DNA of 64,000 nucleotides. Origin: Halobium salinum. GTDB taxonomy: Archaea > Halobacteriota > Halobacteria > Halobacteriales > Haloferacaceae. Every line of letters begins with the position of its first letter. The first letter of the stretch is position 1. The stretch lies in assembly GCF_026586625.1 (NCBI RefSeq), contig NZ_JAODIW010000006.1:1215061-1279060 (forward strand), written 5' to 3'. This document shows, piece by piece, positions 15,843 through 24,737 of the stretch. Both the position numbers and the translations under genes were made by a program. The notes under the pieces were generated by a model. It searched no databases. It worked only from the letters and a program-made list of their open reading frames with translations, and had not been told where the DNA came from.

Positions 15843-16487
15843 TCACCCCCTGCTCTCGCGCCGCTCCCGCCACCCCGTCACCTCGCCCAGCGTCTCGAAC
15901 GCCTCGCGCTCCTCGGGGCCGCCACACTTCCCGACGGTCTCGGCGAAGTAGGCGAGGCGGTCGAGCAGTTCGTCGGTGTCGTAGGCGGGCACGTCCAGTC
16001 TGGAGGCCGCGACGGTGGCGTCGACGACGGCGTAGAACCCCCGGTTGATGGTGAGGGGTCGCTCCGCGAGCACCGCGCTCTCGACGGGGTGCAGCGCCCA
16101 CTCGACCCACTCGGTGCCGTCGTCCGAGGCGCCACCTTCCACGCCCGCGTCGAGGCGCTCGACTTCGACTTCGACCCACGCGTCCGCGCTCGGGAGTATT
16201 GGCCCCTCTTCCTCCCGAATCGTGAGCGCGGCGTCGACGAACTCCCGGGGGTCGGTGACGAACTGCACGACGCCGCTCCCTCGGCGCTCGAAGTTCCGGC
16301 GGGTGCGGGTTCGACCCCATGTCGTCGCCGTGACGGGAGCGTCCGCGTCGTCGGGCGCGTGCAGTCCCAGCGCGGCGGCGTTCCACAGTTCGTTCGGCCC
16401 GAGCGTCGTCACGACCGACTCGGTGACACCCCGGAGGGAAACGGGCCACCCCTCGGCCGTCTCCGTCTCGTGTCCGTCGTCACCCAT
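15843..16487 (-). CDS. DUF447 family FMN-binding protein
   Basis: 214 residues from ATG at 16487, with a one-base overlap (TAATG) with the upstream CitG-like gene. It opens VSLRGVTESVVTTLGPNELWNAAALGLHAP, typical of the family, then TTWGRTRTRRNFERRGSGVVQFVTDPREFVDAAL and TINRGFYAVVDATVAASRLDV. Solved DUF447 structures are split-barrel flavin-binding dimers. The family recurs in archaea and in methylotrophs beside C1-carrier biosynthesis genes, and here it sits last in an operon with CitG-like, Dus-like and CofD proteins. That context suggests a role in making or using a pterin, furan or F420 cofactor rather than general metabolism. Confidence 0.85.
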   Translation of the reverse strand: MGDDGHETETAEGWPVSLRGVTESVVTTLGPNELWNAAALGLHAPDDADAPVTATTWGRTRTRRNFERRGSGVVQFVTDPREFVDAALTIREEEGPILPSADAWVEVEVERLDAGVEGGASDDGTEWVEWALHPVESAVLAERPLTINRGFYAVVDATVAASRLDVPAYDTDELLDRLAYFAETVGKCGGPEEREAFETLGEVTGWRERRESRG

Positions 16488-17449
16488 TAGACGGTGACCC
16501 CGCGCTCCAGCGCGACGAACAGCGCCGCGGCGACGGCGTCGGCGGTCGTCCCCGGGTTCACGCCGTCGGCGGCGAACTCCTCGGCGAGCGCCTCGGCGGC
16601 GTCGAGGTCGATGCGCTCCACGGGCGGCTCCGTGGACTGGGGGTCGCCACCCACCTCTCGCGCCCGACGCCGGACCTCGCGGGCGCGCTCCGGGCCGTGC
16701 TGGGTCGCGACGAGCGTGTCCAACTCGGCGTCGTCGGCGAGCAGGTCGACGAACGCCCGGGCGGCGCGGTCGAGCACCGGCCCCTCGTCGGCGCCTATCG
16801 ACTCCGCCGCGCGAAACGTCCGGGGGAACCCGGAGACCCACTCGCGGGCGTTCCCGTCGCCCGAGGAGCCGTCCCCGCGCTCGACGGCCAACTCCATCAC
16901 GTCGTAGAGGGTCACCCCCCGCTCCCGGACGGCGGACACCGCGTCGCTCCCGTGGCGCACGTCGAGGTCGGGGGCGTCCGCGGGCGGGTCGCCGACCGCG
17001 ACCGCGACGTGGTCGAACGCGCGGTAGAAGTCCGCCGCGTCCTCGACGGTGGTCCCCTCGACGACGTCGGTGACGCCCGCCGGGGAGAGGTCGCCCGCCG
17101 CGGCCGCTCGGACGAGCGGGACGAGCAGGAGGAGACAGCCGAACTGCGTGTTGCCGCCGGACTGCTGGCTCATCCCGTCCACGGCGCGTTCGAACGCCTC
17201 GCCGACCGGCGCTCCGCCGGCGGCGCGTCGGAGTCCCCGACCCGACCCGACGCCCCCGGCGAGGAACTGCTCGAACCGGAGGTCGTCGAGGTCACGCCGG
17301 CGGTCGACGTTCCCCGGCTTCGGCGTTCCGGCGACCTCGAGCAGGAGCGCGAGTTGGGCGTGGTCGGCGGGCGAGTACCCCGGCCGCGGGTGGTCGAGCG
17401 GGAGGGAACGGCTGAACTCCCGGACCGACCCGTCGCGGTCGTCACTCAC
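16487..17449 (-). CDS. Triphosphoribosyl-dephospho-CoA synthase-like protein (CitG family)
   Basis: 320 residues from GTG at 17449; this codon overlaps the stop of the upstream gene by 4 bases (GTGA), which fixes the start. Family motifs are LLLEVAGTPKPGNVDRRRD near the N-terminus, MSQQSGGNTQFGCLLLLVPL in the middle, and ATQHGPERAREV and DGVNPGTTADAVAAALFVAL near the end. In bacteria CitG makes the prosthetic group of citrate lyase, but no citrate lyase genes are present here. Archaeal homologues travel with DUF447 and cofactor genes, so a nucleotide or phosphoribosyl transfer in coenzyme synthesis is more likely. A disordered Gly/Asp stretch interrupts the C-terminal half. Confidence 0.82.
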   Translation of the reverse strand: MSDDRDGSVREFSRSLPLDHPRPGYSPADHAQLALLLEVAGTPKPGNVDRRRDLDDLRFEQFLAGGVGSGRGLRRAAGGAPVGEAFERAVDGMSQQSGGNTQFGCLLLLVPLVRAAAAGDLSPAGVTDVVEGTTVEDAADFYRAFDHVAVAVGDPPADAPDLDVRHGSDAVSAVRERGVTLYDVMELAVERGDGSSGDGNAREWVSGFPRTFRAAESIGADEGPVLDRAARAFVDLLADDAELDTLVATQHGPERAREVRRRAREVGGDPQSTEPPVERIDLDAAEALAEEFAADGVNPGTTADAVAAALFVALERGVTV

Positions 17450-18270
17450 GGCGTCACCTCCCCGTTCTCGACTCGGCGCTCGGCGGCCCACTCGTCGGCG
17501 GCCGCCCGGACCCGGCGGAGCACGGTCGGGTCGTCGCTCGGCCGACCGACGCTCACCGCGTCGGCGCCGTAATCGAGATACTCCCGGACCGTCTCGCGGT
17601 CGCGGACGCCGTTGTTGGCGACTACGACGGCGTCGGGCGCGGCGTCGACCACGTCGGCGACGACGGCCTCCGAGTCCATCGCGTCGACGTGGAGGACGTC
17701 GGCGCCGGCGTCGACCAGTCGGGGAGCGAGCGTCGGGAGGTCGACCCCCTCGACCTCGGCGCGGAGCTTCACGCTCGTCGTCGCGCCGGCGTCTCCCGCG
17801 GCGGCGACGTACCGACGGAGACGCTCGGTGTCGCGAAGGAGCGTCTCGCCGCAACCGGCCGCACACAGCTCCTCCTGTCGGCAGTGGGCGTTCACCTCCA
17901 GGACGGCGCCGTAGTCCGCACAGACGCCGGCGACCTCTCGAATCGGCGCGAGGGTCGCGCTGCGGACGTTGACGCCGACGACCGGGGGCGCATCGGGGGC
18001 GTCGGCGAGGGTCGCGAGCTGTCGGTCGACGAACGCCGTCGGGTCGTCGGGGAGGAACTCGTTCCGACCGCGAGCGACGAGCGCTCGGGCGGCCGCCCTG
18101 GCGTCGGCGTCGAGCGCGATTCCGCCGAGGAACGCGGCGCCGACGTGGGGCGCGGCGGCGCGTGCCCACGACGCGTCGGACTCGCCGCTGAGGCTCGCGA
18201 CGGCGACGCGCGGGTCGAAGCGAGCGTGGAGGTCGGCGTCGACCGTGAGCCGGTCCGGCGGGCCGCTCAT
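17446..18270 (-). CDS. Dihydrouridine-synthase-like TIM-barrel protein
   Basis: 274 residues from ATG at 18270, overlapping the cofD stop by 4 bases (ATGA). The barrel pattern includes [34 protein letters not shown], the conserved [22 protein letters not shown] (equivalent to the active-site loop of Dus enzymes), [16 protein letters not shown] and [30 protein letters not shown]. It is shorter than true tRNA-dihydrouridine synthases and lacks their C-terminal RNA-binding helical domain. Its place inside a coenzyme operon suggests a flavin-dependent small-molecule oxidoreductase. True tRNA modification cannot be excluded. Confidence 0.78.
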   Translation of the reverse strand: MSGPPDRLTVDADLHARFDPRVAVASLSGESDASWARAAAPHVGAAFLGGIALDADARAAARALVARGRNEFLPDDPTAFVDRQLATLADAPDAPPVVGVNVRSATLAPIREVAGVCADYGAVLEVNAHCRQEELCAAGCGETLLRDTERLRRYVAAAGDAGATTSVKLRAEVEGVDLPTLAPRLVDAGADVLHVDAMDSEAVVADVVDAAPDAVVVANNGVRDRETVREYLDYGADAVSVGRPSDDPTVLRRVRAAADEWAAERRVENGEVTP

Positions 18271-19301
18271 TCGGCCACCCCCGTCACCTCGGCCGGGTCG
18301 GCGCCGGTCGCCCCGACGCGTTCGAACGCCTCCTCGACCGCCCGGGTGACGCGCTCGGCGTCGGCCGCGTCGTCGATTCGGGTGTCGGTGCGGACGACGG
18401 GGCGGTCGAGGTCGGTGCCGTCCTCGTCGTCGAGGACGAACGCGTCGGCGAAGGGGTACGCGTCGGCGACGCCCGCAGTGCTCGGCTCGTAGCCGACGCC
18501 CGCCATCAACGCCGCGGCGGGGCCCGAGAAGACCTCGTCCTCGACGAACGGGGAGACGGCGACGACGGGCGTCCGCTCCAGCGCCTCCTCGACTCCCCAC
18601 ACCGACAGCATCGGTCCGATGCTCGTCACGGGATTCGAGGGGCCGACGACGACCCGGTCGTCGAGGGCGTCGAGCACCGCGGGGGTCGGGCTAGCCTGCT
18701 GGTGTCCGCGGAACTCCACGTCCTCGACGGTCGGCTCGGCCCGGCGGGCGACCCAGAACTCCTGGAAGTGCATCGTCCCCTCGTCGGTGTGGACCATCGT
18801 CGCGACGGGGTCGTTCGACATCGGCAGGAGCGCGAACGCGAGGTCGAACGCGTCGGCGAGGAGTCGAGTCACCTCCGTGAGACTGTACCCCTCGTCGAGC
18901 AGGCCCGTCCGGGTGACGTGGACGGCGCGGTCGCGGTCGCCCAACTCCATGAACTCGGCGACGCCGGAGAAGCGTCGCCATTGACTTATCTCACGGCCCG
19001 TCACCTGCTGTTCGGCGGGGAGGTAGCGCGGGCCGGCGTCGAGGCCGGCGGCCTCGGCGAGTCGGTGGAGTTCGTCGTCGGTCTCGGTCGTGTCGTTCTC
19101 GATGCCCCACCACCGCTCGCGGTCGAGCACGCCGCCGCCGTAGAACAGGACGGTGTCGAGGTCCGGACAGACGAGCACCCCGCCGAGTTCGACGTCGTCG
19201 CCGGTGTTGCCGACGACGGTCACGGACTCGGGGTCGAAGACCGAGAGCGCCCCGTCGAGGAGCTTCGGGGTCCCGGTTCCGCCGGCGAGGAACGTAACCA
19301 T
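18267..19301 (-). CDS. cofD: 2-phospho-L-lactate transferase, coenzyme F420 biosynthesis
   Basis: 344 residues. The N-terminus [19 protein letters not shown] and the segment [27 protein letters not shown] are diagnostic for CofD, as is [18 protein letters not shown] in the C-terminal half. The enzyme joins the deazaflavin Fo with an activated phospho-lactate (or phosphoenolpyruvate-derived) unit to give F420-0 or its dehydro form. It is the first of four overlapping minus-strand genes. F420-using candidates in the window include the LLM oxidoreductase at 8.2 kb. Confidence 0.95.
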   Translation of the reverse strand: MVTFLAGGTGTPKLLDGALSVFDPESVTVVGNTGDDVELGGVLVCPDLDTVLFYGGGVLDRERWWGIENDTTETDDELHRLAEAAGLDAGPRYLPAEQQVTGREISQWRRFSGVAEFMELGDRDRAVHVTRTGLLDEGYSLTEVTRLLADAFDLAFALLPMSNDPVATMVHTDEGTMHFQEFWVARRAEPTVEDVEFRGHQQASPTPAVLDALDDRVVVGPSNPVTSIGPMLSVWGVEEALERTPVVAVSPFVEDEVFSGPAAALMAGVGYEPSTAGVADAYPFADAFVLDDEDGTDLDRPVVRTDTRIDDAADAERVTRAVEEAFERVGATGADPAEVTGVAE

Positions 19302-19460
19302 GTCAGGACACGTTAGTACGGTCGCGTCTTGTATCTGCCCCTCTCACGGCACCGACCGGCCGGTCAGCGGGGTCGAGCGGGGCCGAGCCGACCGGCTGGG
19401 AGGGCGAGCGGGCCAAACCAGGGCCGACCCGGGTGGTCGAGCGGTCGGCGGTCGACCCGA

Positions 19461-19937
19461 CTACCGCCGCATGAACTCGGAGAGCTTGTCCTTCAGACTG
19501 CTGTCGGGGCCGAGCTTGAGGTAGTAGGCGTCGCCGCCGTCCTCGTAGTAGCTGTCGATGCGGCGCTTGACCTCGAATCCGATGTGCTCGTAGAACTCCA
19601 AGGCGGACTCGTTGGTCGTGCGGGCGTGACAGGTGACGGTGCGGTGGTCCTTCGCGACTTCGGCGACGAGGCGTTCGCCGTACCCCTCGCCGCGTCGTTC
19701 CGGGTGGACCGCGAGAAAGAGGATGTAGCCGTCGCGGCGGACGGAGGCGAACCCGACGAGGGCGTCCTCCTCGAACAGCAGGTGGGTGGTCGACCGGCGA
19801 TAGGCGTCCATGAAGAATCGTCGCTGCTGCTTGAGGACCCCCTCGCTTCGCCGGATGCGCTCTTTCAACTCCCACGCCTCGGTAGCGTGGTCGTCCGCAC
19901 CCGGCTCGTCGACCCGGTTCTCGACGTTGACGCTCAC
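19461..19937 (-). CDS. GNAT acetyltransferase, RimI-like
   Basis: 158 residues from a GTG at 19937; a second GTG lies at 19943. A GTTATATT TATA-like box on the minus strand near 19961-19968 points to a transcript starting at or just before these codons. The acetyl-CoA loop is LFLAVHPERRGEGYGERLV, followed by VTCHARTTNESALEFYEHIGFEVKRRIDSYYEDGGDAYYLKL, as in ribosomal-protein or N-terminal acetyltransferases of the RimI type. This arrangement (VENRVxEPG...EAWELKERIR) is common in haloarchaea. The substrate is probably a protein N-terminus; this is inferred from family only. Confidence 0.85.
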   Translation of the reverse strand: MSVNVENRVDEPGADDHATEAWELKERIRRSEGVLKQQRRFFMDAYRRSTTHLLFEEDALVGFASVRRDGYILFLAVHPERRGEGYGERLVAEVAKDHRTVTCHARTTNESALEFYEHIGFEVKRRIDSYYEDGGDAYYLKLGPDSSLKDKLSEFMRR

Positions 19938-20023
19938 TACCACGCACGTAACACGGAGAGGAATATAACTCCACCGTCGGCTCAGGCGAGCGCCAGCGAG
20001 CCTGGGCCGGAGCGCACGAATCG

Positions 20024-20038
20024 GAGAGAGAGAGAGAG
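20024..20038. repeat. GA microsatellite
   Basis: An uninterrupted (GA) run of 15 bases lies between the divergent GNAT and archease genes. Similar runs occur at 6359-6371 (as CT) and 42882-42893. Confidence 0.8.
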
Positions 20039-20117
20039 CTCCCGAGCCAGTGACCCAGCCGATTGTCTCCGTCCGCCGAGCGTAACCGACTTGTCCCACG
20101 CCACGAAACCCGACGTC

Positions 20118-20534
20118 GTGCCGTACTCGTTGCGCGACCACACCGCAGACGTCGGGGTCGAAGCGACCGGTTCGGACCTCGACGAGCTGTTCGCGGGCGT
20201 CGCGAACGGCCTGACCGCCTGTATGTGCGAGTCGGTGCCGGACGACGGCGACCGGTTCGCCGTCGAGGTGACCGCCGAGGGGCTGGAGGCCGCGCTGTTC
20301 GACTACCTCGACCAGCTCATCTACGAACGGGACGTTCGAGACGTGCTCCCGGTCGACCACGAGGCGACGGTCACCGAGGACCCGGCGACCGGCGAGTGGA
20401 CCGTCGCGGCGAGCGCGCGCGGCGTCCCTCTGTCGGCGGTCGTGGCCCGCGAAATCAAGGCCGTCACTTACTCGGAGATGACCGTTGAGGAGACCGACGA
20501 CGGGTGGCGCGCCTACGTCGTCTTCGACGTCTGA
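20118..20534 (+). CDS. Archease
   Basis: 138 residues from GTG at 20118, giving VPYSLRDHTADVGVEATGSDLDELF, the archease N-terminus with the metal-binding HTAD. The C-terminus VAREIKAVTYSEMTVEETDDGWRAYVVFDV carries the other conserved residues (KAVTYH/S-type motif and the final acidic residue). Archease activates the RNA ligase RtcB and allows its multiple-turnover guanylylation. rtcB itself lies 1.7 kb downstream on the same strand, separated by an unrelated membrane-protein gene, so the pair is neighbouring but not in one simple operon. Confidence 0.93.
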   Translation: MPYSLRDHTADVGVEATGSDLDELFAGVANGLTACMCESVPDDGDRFAVEVTAEGLEAALFDYLDQLIYERDVRDVLPVDHEATVTEDPATGEWTVAASARGVPLSAVVAREIKAVTYSEMTVEETDDGWRAYVVFDV

Positions 20535-20680
20535 GGCCGGACGCTCGCCGAGTGTCCGTCCTCGCGAGAGATGTTGACGGCTGTCCGATTCCGCGGTCGA
20601 AATCCGCGTCGTTCCGGACGGGTTCTCAGTTCCCGAGAACGGACGTCGTCGACTTATTACTCCGGTTCCGAGTTACGGCT

Positions 20681-21796
20681 ATGAGACGACCCCTGACCGC
20701 GAGCCTCGCCCTCGTTGGGTTGCTCGCGACCGCGGGCCTCGCGAGCGCCCACGTGAAGTACGTGACTCCGGGGGCCGACCCGGTCGCCGTCGCCGAGTTC
20801 CTCGCGACGGCGCTGTCGGACCCGTTCAACCTGTTCGTCCTCGGCTCCGGCGGCGTGGTCGTCGGCCTGACCGTCGCCGCCTACCTCAAGGTCCGGCCCC
20901 TCCGCCGCGACGTGAACCTCTTCCGCGAGTCGCTTGCGGGGTACGAGGACCTCCTCCCGTGGCTGCTCCGACTCTCGCTCGGACTCCCGCTCGTCGGCGC
21001 CGGCTTCTCGGGATACCTGTTCTCTCCCGCTGTCGAACCGGCGAACGCCGTCTTCGTCAGACTGTTCGGCATCACGGTCGGGTTCCTGTTGCTGTTCGGA
21101 CTGGCGACGCGGTTCGTCGCCGCCGTGGGCCTCCTCGTGTACGTCGTCGGTCTCGTGGTGAACCCCGCGCTCCTGCTCGCCGTCGAGTACTTGCCGGGAT
21201 TTCTGGCGGTGCTTCTCGTCGGTCCGGGCCGCCCGAGCGCCGACGACGTGCTCGCGACCCTCGCGGCCGACCACTCGACGGTGTACTCCCGGTTCGACCT
21301 CGCCTACCACGAGGTCGCCGAGCCGTTCGCCGCGCGAGTGGCGCCGTATCGCGACTACGTCCCGACGGTGGTCCGCGTCGGCCTCGGGGTCGCCTTCCTC
21401 TACCTCGGAATCAGCCAGAAGCTGATGAACCCCGGCGAGGCGCTCGCCGTCGTCGAGAAGTACGGGCTGACGGGCGTCGTCCCCGTGGCCCCCGAGCTGT
21501 GGGTCGTCGGCGCCGGCCTCACCGAGGCGCTCGTCGGCACCCTCCTCGTCGTCGGGGCGTTCGTCCGGGCCTCGTCGCTCGTCGCCTTTCTCCTCTTCAC
21601 GACGACGCTGTTCGGCCTCCCGGACGACCCGGTCGTCGCGCACATCTCGCTGTTCGGGCTCGTCTCGGCACTGCTCGTGACGGGCGCCGGCCCGCTCTCG
21701 GTCGACGCGTGGCTCTCGGAGCACGAGACCGGGGGTGAGAAGGCGACCGGGGGAGAGGCCGCCGATCGCTCCGTCAGTCGCGTCGCCGACGACTGA
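20681..21796 (+). CDS. DoxX-like multi-spanning membrane protein
   Basis: 371 residues from ATG at 20681, 25 bases behind a CTTATTA TATA-like box (20653-20659). An N-terminal signal-like helix ending in SAHVKYV is followed by two blocks of four helices. The second block, VPTVVRVGLGVAFLYLGISQKLMNPGEALAVVEKYGL and GLTEALVGTLLVVGAFVRASSLVAF, has the DoxX pattern. DoxX relatives are membrane subunits or partners of quinone-linked oxidoreductases, but the role here is unknown. The C-terminal tail is charged. Its last 23 bases overlap the end of the convergent small gene on the other strand. Confidence 0.78.
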   Translation: MRRPLTASLALVGLLATAGLASAHVKYVTPGADPVAVAEFLATALSDPFNLFVLGSGGVVVGLTVAAYLKVRPLRRDVNLFRESLAGYEDLLPWLLRLSLGLPLVGAGFSGYLFSPAVEPANAVFVRLFGITVGFLLLFGLATRFVAAVGLLVYVVGLVVNPALLLAVEYLPGFLAVLLVGPGRPSADDVLATLAADHSTVYSRFDLAYHEVAEPFAARVAPYRDYVPTVVRVGLGVAFLYLGISQKLMNPGEALAVVEKYGLTGVVPVAPELWVVGAGLTEALVGTLLVVGAFVRASSLVAFLLFTTTLFGLPDDPVVAHISLFGLVSALLVTGAGPLSVDAWLSEHETGGEKATGGEAADRSVSRVADD

Positions 21797-22052
21797 CGAC
21801 CGTCCGCGTCTGCCTCACGACCTTCCTGCCGCCGGCGACGCCGAACAGGAACCCCGAGAGGAAGAGCAACTCGTTGCCCTCGTAGAACCCGGTGAGCACG
21901 CTGTCGACGACACCGGTCACGGACGCCGGCACGGCGAGTCCGAGGACGAACAGGCCGAGCGCGAGGAGCGCCGCGAGCCCGGCGAGCCAGCTGGTGAGCC
22001 GACCGGCGAGGTAGCCGACGACGAACACGACGAGGAGGGCGAGGAGGTCCAC
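21774..22052 (-). CDS. Small membrane protein, hypothetical
   Basis: 92 residues from GTG at 22052, giving VDLLALLVVFVVGYLAGRL. The open frame extends further upstream but without coding character. A minus-strand AGTATATG box at 22076-22083 lies 27 bases ahead of this GTG, which supports it as a leaderless start. Two or three membrane segments (residues 3-20, 24-45, and around 60-75) precede a strongly basic end (RKVVRQTRTVVSRRRRD). The stop overlaps the end of the convergent DoxX-like gene. No family recognised. Confidence 0.65.
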   Translation of the reverse strand: MDLLALLVVFVVGYLAGRLTSWLAGLAALLALGLFVLGLAVPASVTGVVDSVLTGFYEGNELLFLSGFLFGVAGGRKVVRQTRTVVSRRRRD

Positions 22053-22227
22053 ACGTCCCGTAGCCGCTCGGGAGGCATATACTGTCTCCCGTCGACCGTC
22101 GCCCCGTGTCGTCGTCGAGTACCGGTCGACCCCCCGTCGTCTCGGACGACCCTCCGGCCGTCGATACACTCGCGGTCGCCGACGCGAGAGGGGACGCTAT
22201 TTGGGGACCGGGAGCCAACGCTCCACC

Positions 22228-23688
22228 ATGACCACACGCGAGTTCCAGGGCATCGAGCTGGAGCGCGTCCGCGAACACGTCTGGGAGATTCCGAAGGAGG
22301 GCGACATGCGCGTCCCCGCCCGCGTGCTCGCGAGCGAACCCCTGCTCGAACAGATCGGCGACGACAAGACCCTCCAACAGCTGAAGAACGCGACCCAGCT
22401 CCCGGGCATGACGAAGTACGCGGTCTGCATGCCCGACGGCCACCAGGGGTACGGCTTCCCCGTCGGCGGCGTCGGCGCGACGGACACGGAGACCGGCTGT
22501 ATCTCCCCCGGCTCTGTCGGATACGATATAAACTGTGGGGTGAGAATGATGAAAACCAACCTGTCGTACGACGACCTCCAGGGGAAGGAGGAGGAACTCG
22601 TCGACACCCTGTTCGCGAACGTTCCGTCCGGGCTCGGCGGCGGCGGCGTCGTCGAGGGAGACGCCGCGACGGTCGAGGCCGTCCTCGACCGCGGGATGGA
22701 GTGGGCGCTGGAGGAGGGACACGCCGTCGAGGACGACCTCAAGCACTGCGAGGACGAAGGGGTGCGCTACGATGCGGACCCGAGCGCCATCACACAGAAG
22801 GCCAAAGACCGGGGGAAGAACCAGCTCGGCTCGCTCGGGTCGGGCAACCACTTTCTCGAAGTCCAGCGGGTGACCGACATCTACCGCGAGGACGTGGCCG
22901 ACTCGTTCGGTCTCGAACCGGACCAGGTCGTCGTGCTCATCCACTGTGGCTCCCGCGGGCTGGGCCACCAGACCTGCAACGACTACCTCAGGCGCATCGA
23001 GAAGGAACACGGGGACCTGCTCGCGCAGTTACCGGACAAGGAGCTCGCGGCGGCGCCGGCCGGCTCCGACCTCGCGGAAGAGTACTACGGCGCGATGTGT
23101 GCCGCCATCAACTACGCGTGGACGAACCGTCAGCTCATCATGCACCGCACCCGACGGGTGTTCGAGCGCGTGTTCGGCCGGGACTGGGAGGAGATGGAGA
23201 TGTACCTGCTGTACGACGTGGCCCACAACATCGCGAAGAAGGAGGTCCACGACGTCGACGGCGAGGAGCGGGAACTGTACGTCCACCGGAAGGGGGCGAC
23301 GCGGGCGTTCCCGGCGGGCCGACCCGAAGTTCCGGAAGCCTACCGCGACGTGGGACAACCCATCATCATCCCCGGGAGCATGGGCGCCGGGAGCTACGTT
23401 CTTCGTGGTGGAGCGGCGTCGATGGCGGAGACGTTCGGCTCGACGGCCCACGGCGCCGGCCGGGTGATGTCCCGGACGCAGGCGAAGAAGGACTACTGGG
23501 GCGAGACGGTCCAGCAGGAGCTGGAAGACCAACAGAAAATCTACGTGAAGGCGCAGTCGGGAGCGACCATCGCCGAGGAGGCACCCGGCGTCTACAAGGA
23601 CGTAGACGAGGTCGTGCGCGTCTCCGACGAACTCGGCATCGGCGACAAGGTCGCGCGGACGTTCCCCGTCTGCAACATCAAGGGGTGA
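22228..23688 (+). CDS. rtcB: RNA-splicing ligase RtcB
   Basis: 486 residues from ATG at 22228, 28 bases after a CTATTT TATA-like element. Manganese and guanylylation motifs are present: DGHQGYGFPVGGV, YDINCGVRMM (Asp100 and the metal-binding Cys103), GSGNHFLE, HCGSRGLGHQ, and the guanylate-accepting histidine in HGAGR (408-412). RtcB joins 2',3'-cyclic-phosphate and 5'-hydroxyl RNA ends using GTP and is the archaeal ligase for tRNA exons. Many archaeal rtcB genes carry an intein; this one does not. The archease gene lies just upstream of the neighbouring DoxX-like gene. Confidence 0.97.
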   Translation: MTTREFQGIELERVREHVWEIPKEGDMRVPARVLASEPLLEQIGDDKTLQQLKNATQLPGMTKYAVCMPDGHQGYGFPVGGVGATDTETGCISPGSVGYDINCGVRMMKTNLSYDDLQGKEEELVDTLFANVPSGLGGGGVVEGDAATVEAVLDRGMEWALEEGHAVEDDLKHCEDEGVRYDADPSAITQKAKDRGKNQLGSLGSGNHFLEVQRVTDIYREDVADSFGLEPDQVVVLIHCGSRGLGHQTCNDYLRRIEKEHGDLLAQLPDKELAAAPAGSDLAEEYYGAMCAAINYAWTNRQLIMHRTRRVFERVFGRDWEEMEMYLLYDVAHNIAKKEVHDVDGEERELYVHRKGATRAFPAGRPEVPEAYRDVGQPIIIPGSMGAGSYVLRGGAASMAETFGSTAHGAGRVMSRTQAKKDYWGETVQQELEDQQKIYVKAQSGATIAEEAPGVYKDVDEVVRVSDELGIGDKVARTFPVCNIKG

Positions 23689-23706
23689 CGTGGCACTCGC
23701 CACGTC
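23687..23706 (+). terminator. Perfect 8-bp hairpin overlapping the rtcB stop codon
   Basis: GACGTGGC and GCCACGTC pair around an ACTC loop. The stem begins within the TGA of rtcB, so the structure would form at the very end of the message. No T-run follows, so termination is plausible rather than certain. Confidence 0.5.
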
Positions 23707-23793
23707 GCCAGTCGCCGAGGTCGAACGCGTCCGACCCGGCCGACGGCGACGCCGCTCACCGGTGTGAAGAAACTGCGTCGACCGTCCGGGGGG

Positions 23794-23913
23794 TCACTCC
23801 TCGTCGCCGGACGGTTCGGGGAGGGGTTCGCTCGTCGCCGCGTCGTTGTCGAGGCGGGCGAGCTGTCTCTGCATCTCGCTGAAGTCGGGGAGGCTACGCG
23901 TCCCGGCGCTCAC
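23794..23913 (-). CDS. Tiny acidic protein downstream of a DUF7556-like gene, hypothetical
   Basis: 39 residues from a GTG only 2 bases behind the stop of the upstream small gene, a spacing that suggests translational coupling. The predicted product begins VSAGTRSLPDFSEMQRQLARLD and is acidic and helical. It has no recognised domain. The tight spacing and codon use support it, but its length makes it uncertain. Confidence 0.4.
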   Translation of the reverse strand: MSAGTRSLPDFSEMQRQLARLDNDAATSEPLPEPSGDEE

Positions 23914-23915
23914 GG

Positions 23916-24110
23916 TCAGACCTCCTCGGCGACCGTAGGGCAGGCGTCCGCGTCCATCGATATCCACGCGTCGTCCGTCGTCAGGTCCGCGATGACGAGG
24001 CGAGAGCCGTCTGCGGTCTCGTCGACGCTCTGCGAGACCCACGATTCACGCTCCTGGCGACCCTGAGCAGGGGCCGTCGACGTCGTGTGGCATTCCGGTT
24101 TTTCTTCCAT
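23916..24110 (-). CDS. Small haloarchaeal protein (DUF7556-like)
   Basis: 64 residues from ATG at 24110 (MEEKPECHTTST). The core SRLVIADLTTDDAWISM and the opening MEEKPECHTT resemble small proteins found widely in haloarchaea. The protein is acidic, without membrane segment or catalytic signature. It is followed after 2 bases by a 39-codon frame, so the two small genes probably share one transcript. Function unknown. Confidence 0.7.
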   Translation of the reverse strand: MEEKPECHTTSTAPAQGRQERESWVSQSVDETADGSRLVIADLTTDDAWISMDADACPTVAEEV

Positions 24111-24209
24111 GCTACACCCATTAGTTAGGGCGAGTGAAGGATAGGGGCTGTCCCCCAACAGTTTGGCCCCGATGTCGCGGCAACCGTTACCGGCTTCCGC
24201 CACCGCGGC

Positions 24210-24641
24210 TCAGAACCCTAACCCCGGGCCGGAGGGGCCACGAGGACCGCTCGGACGGTCGCTCGCGACCTCCACGAACTCCGTCGGGTCGCCGGGGTCG
24301 ACCTCCTGACCGTCCTCGTAGCGGACGAAACTGAGGTAGAACGGCTCGCCACAGCCGTCGGCGCCCTCGGGAACGAGCGAGGGGTCGCCGTCGGGAGCGT
24401 GCTCGCCGGTCCAGCGGAGGCCGCCGGCCTCGCTCTCGCCACAGACGAAGCGAACACCGTCGGCGTCCACGTCCTCACCGTCGGTCCCCGACCCGTCCGC
24501 TTCGAACGGTTCGTCGGGGTCCGCGTAGCTCCACCCCTCCAGCGGGTAGGGGGTCACCGCCTTGTCCGCGAGGTACCCCTCGCGCTGGAGTTCGACGAGG
24601 GTTCCACAGGCGGGACAGTAGTAGGTGACGGGGTAGCTCAT
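24210..24641 (-). CDS. Zinc-ribbon-like small protein, hypothetical
   Basis: 143 residues from ATG at 24641 (MSYPVTYYCPACGTLVELQREG). A CPAC pair at the N-terminus, and single cysteines in VRFVCGESE and ADGCGEPFYLSFVRY, could complete a zinc site. The middle is very acidic. It looks like a conserved haloarchaeal protein with a zinc ribbon. No enzymatic motif is visible, and the neighbours give no functional hint. Confidence 0.68.
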   Translation of the reverse strand: MSYPVTYYCPACGTLVELQREGYLADKAVTPYPLEGWSYADPDEPFEADGSGTDGEDVDADGVRFVCGESEAGGLRWTGEHAPDGDPSLVPEGADGCGEPFYLSFVRYEDGQEVDPGDPTEFVEVASDRPSGPRGPSGPGLGF

Positions 24642-24737
24642 CGGCCGACGGTAGGGACGCAGGGGGTTTAACGCGCGTGGTGGGTCGGACCCGGTGGCGT
24701 GACGCCGACCGACGTCGGTCGGTCCGTCACAGACAGT

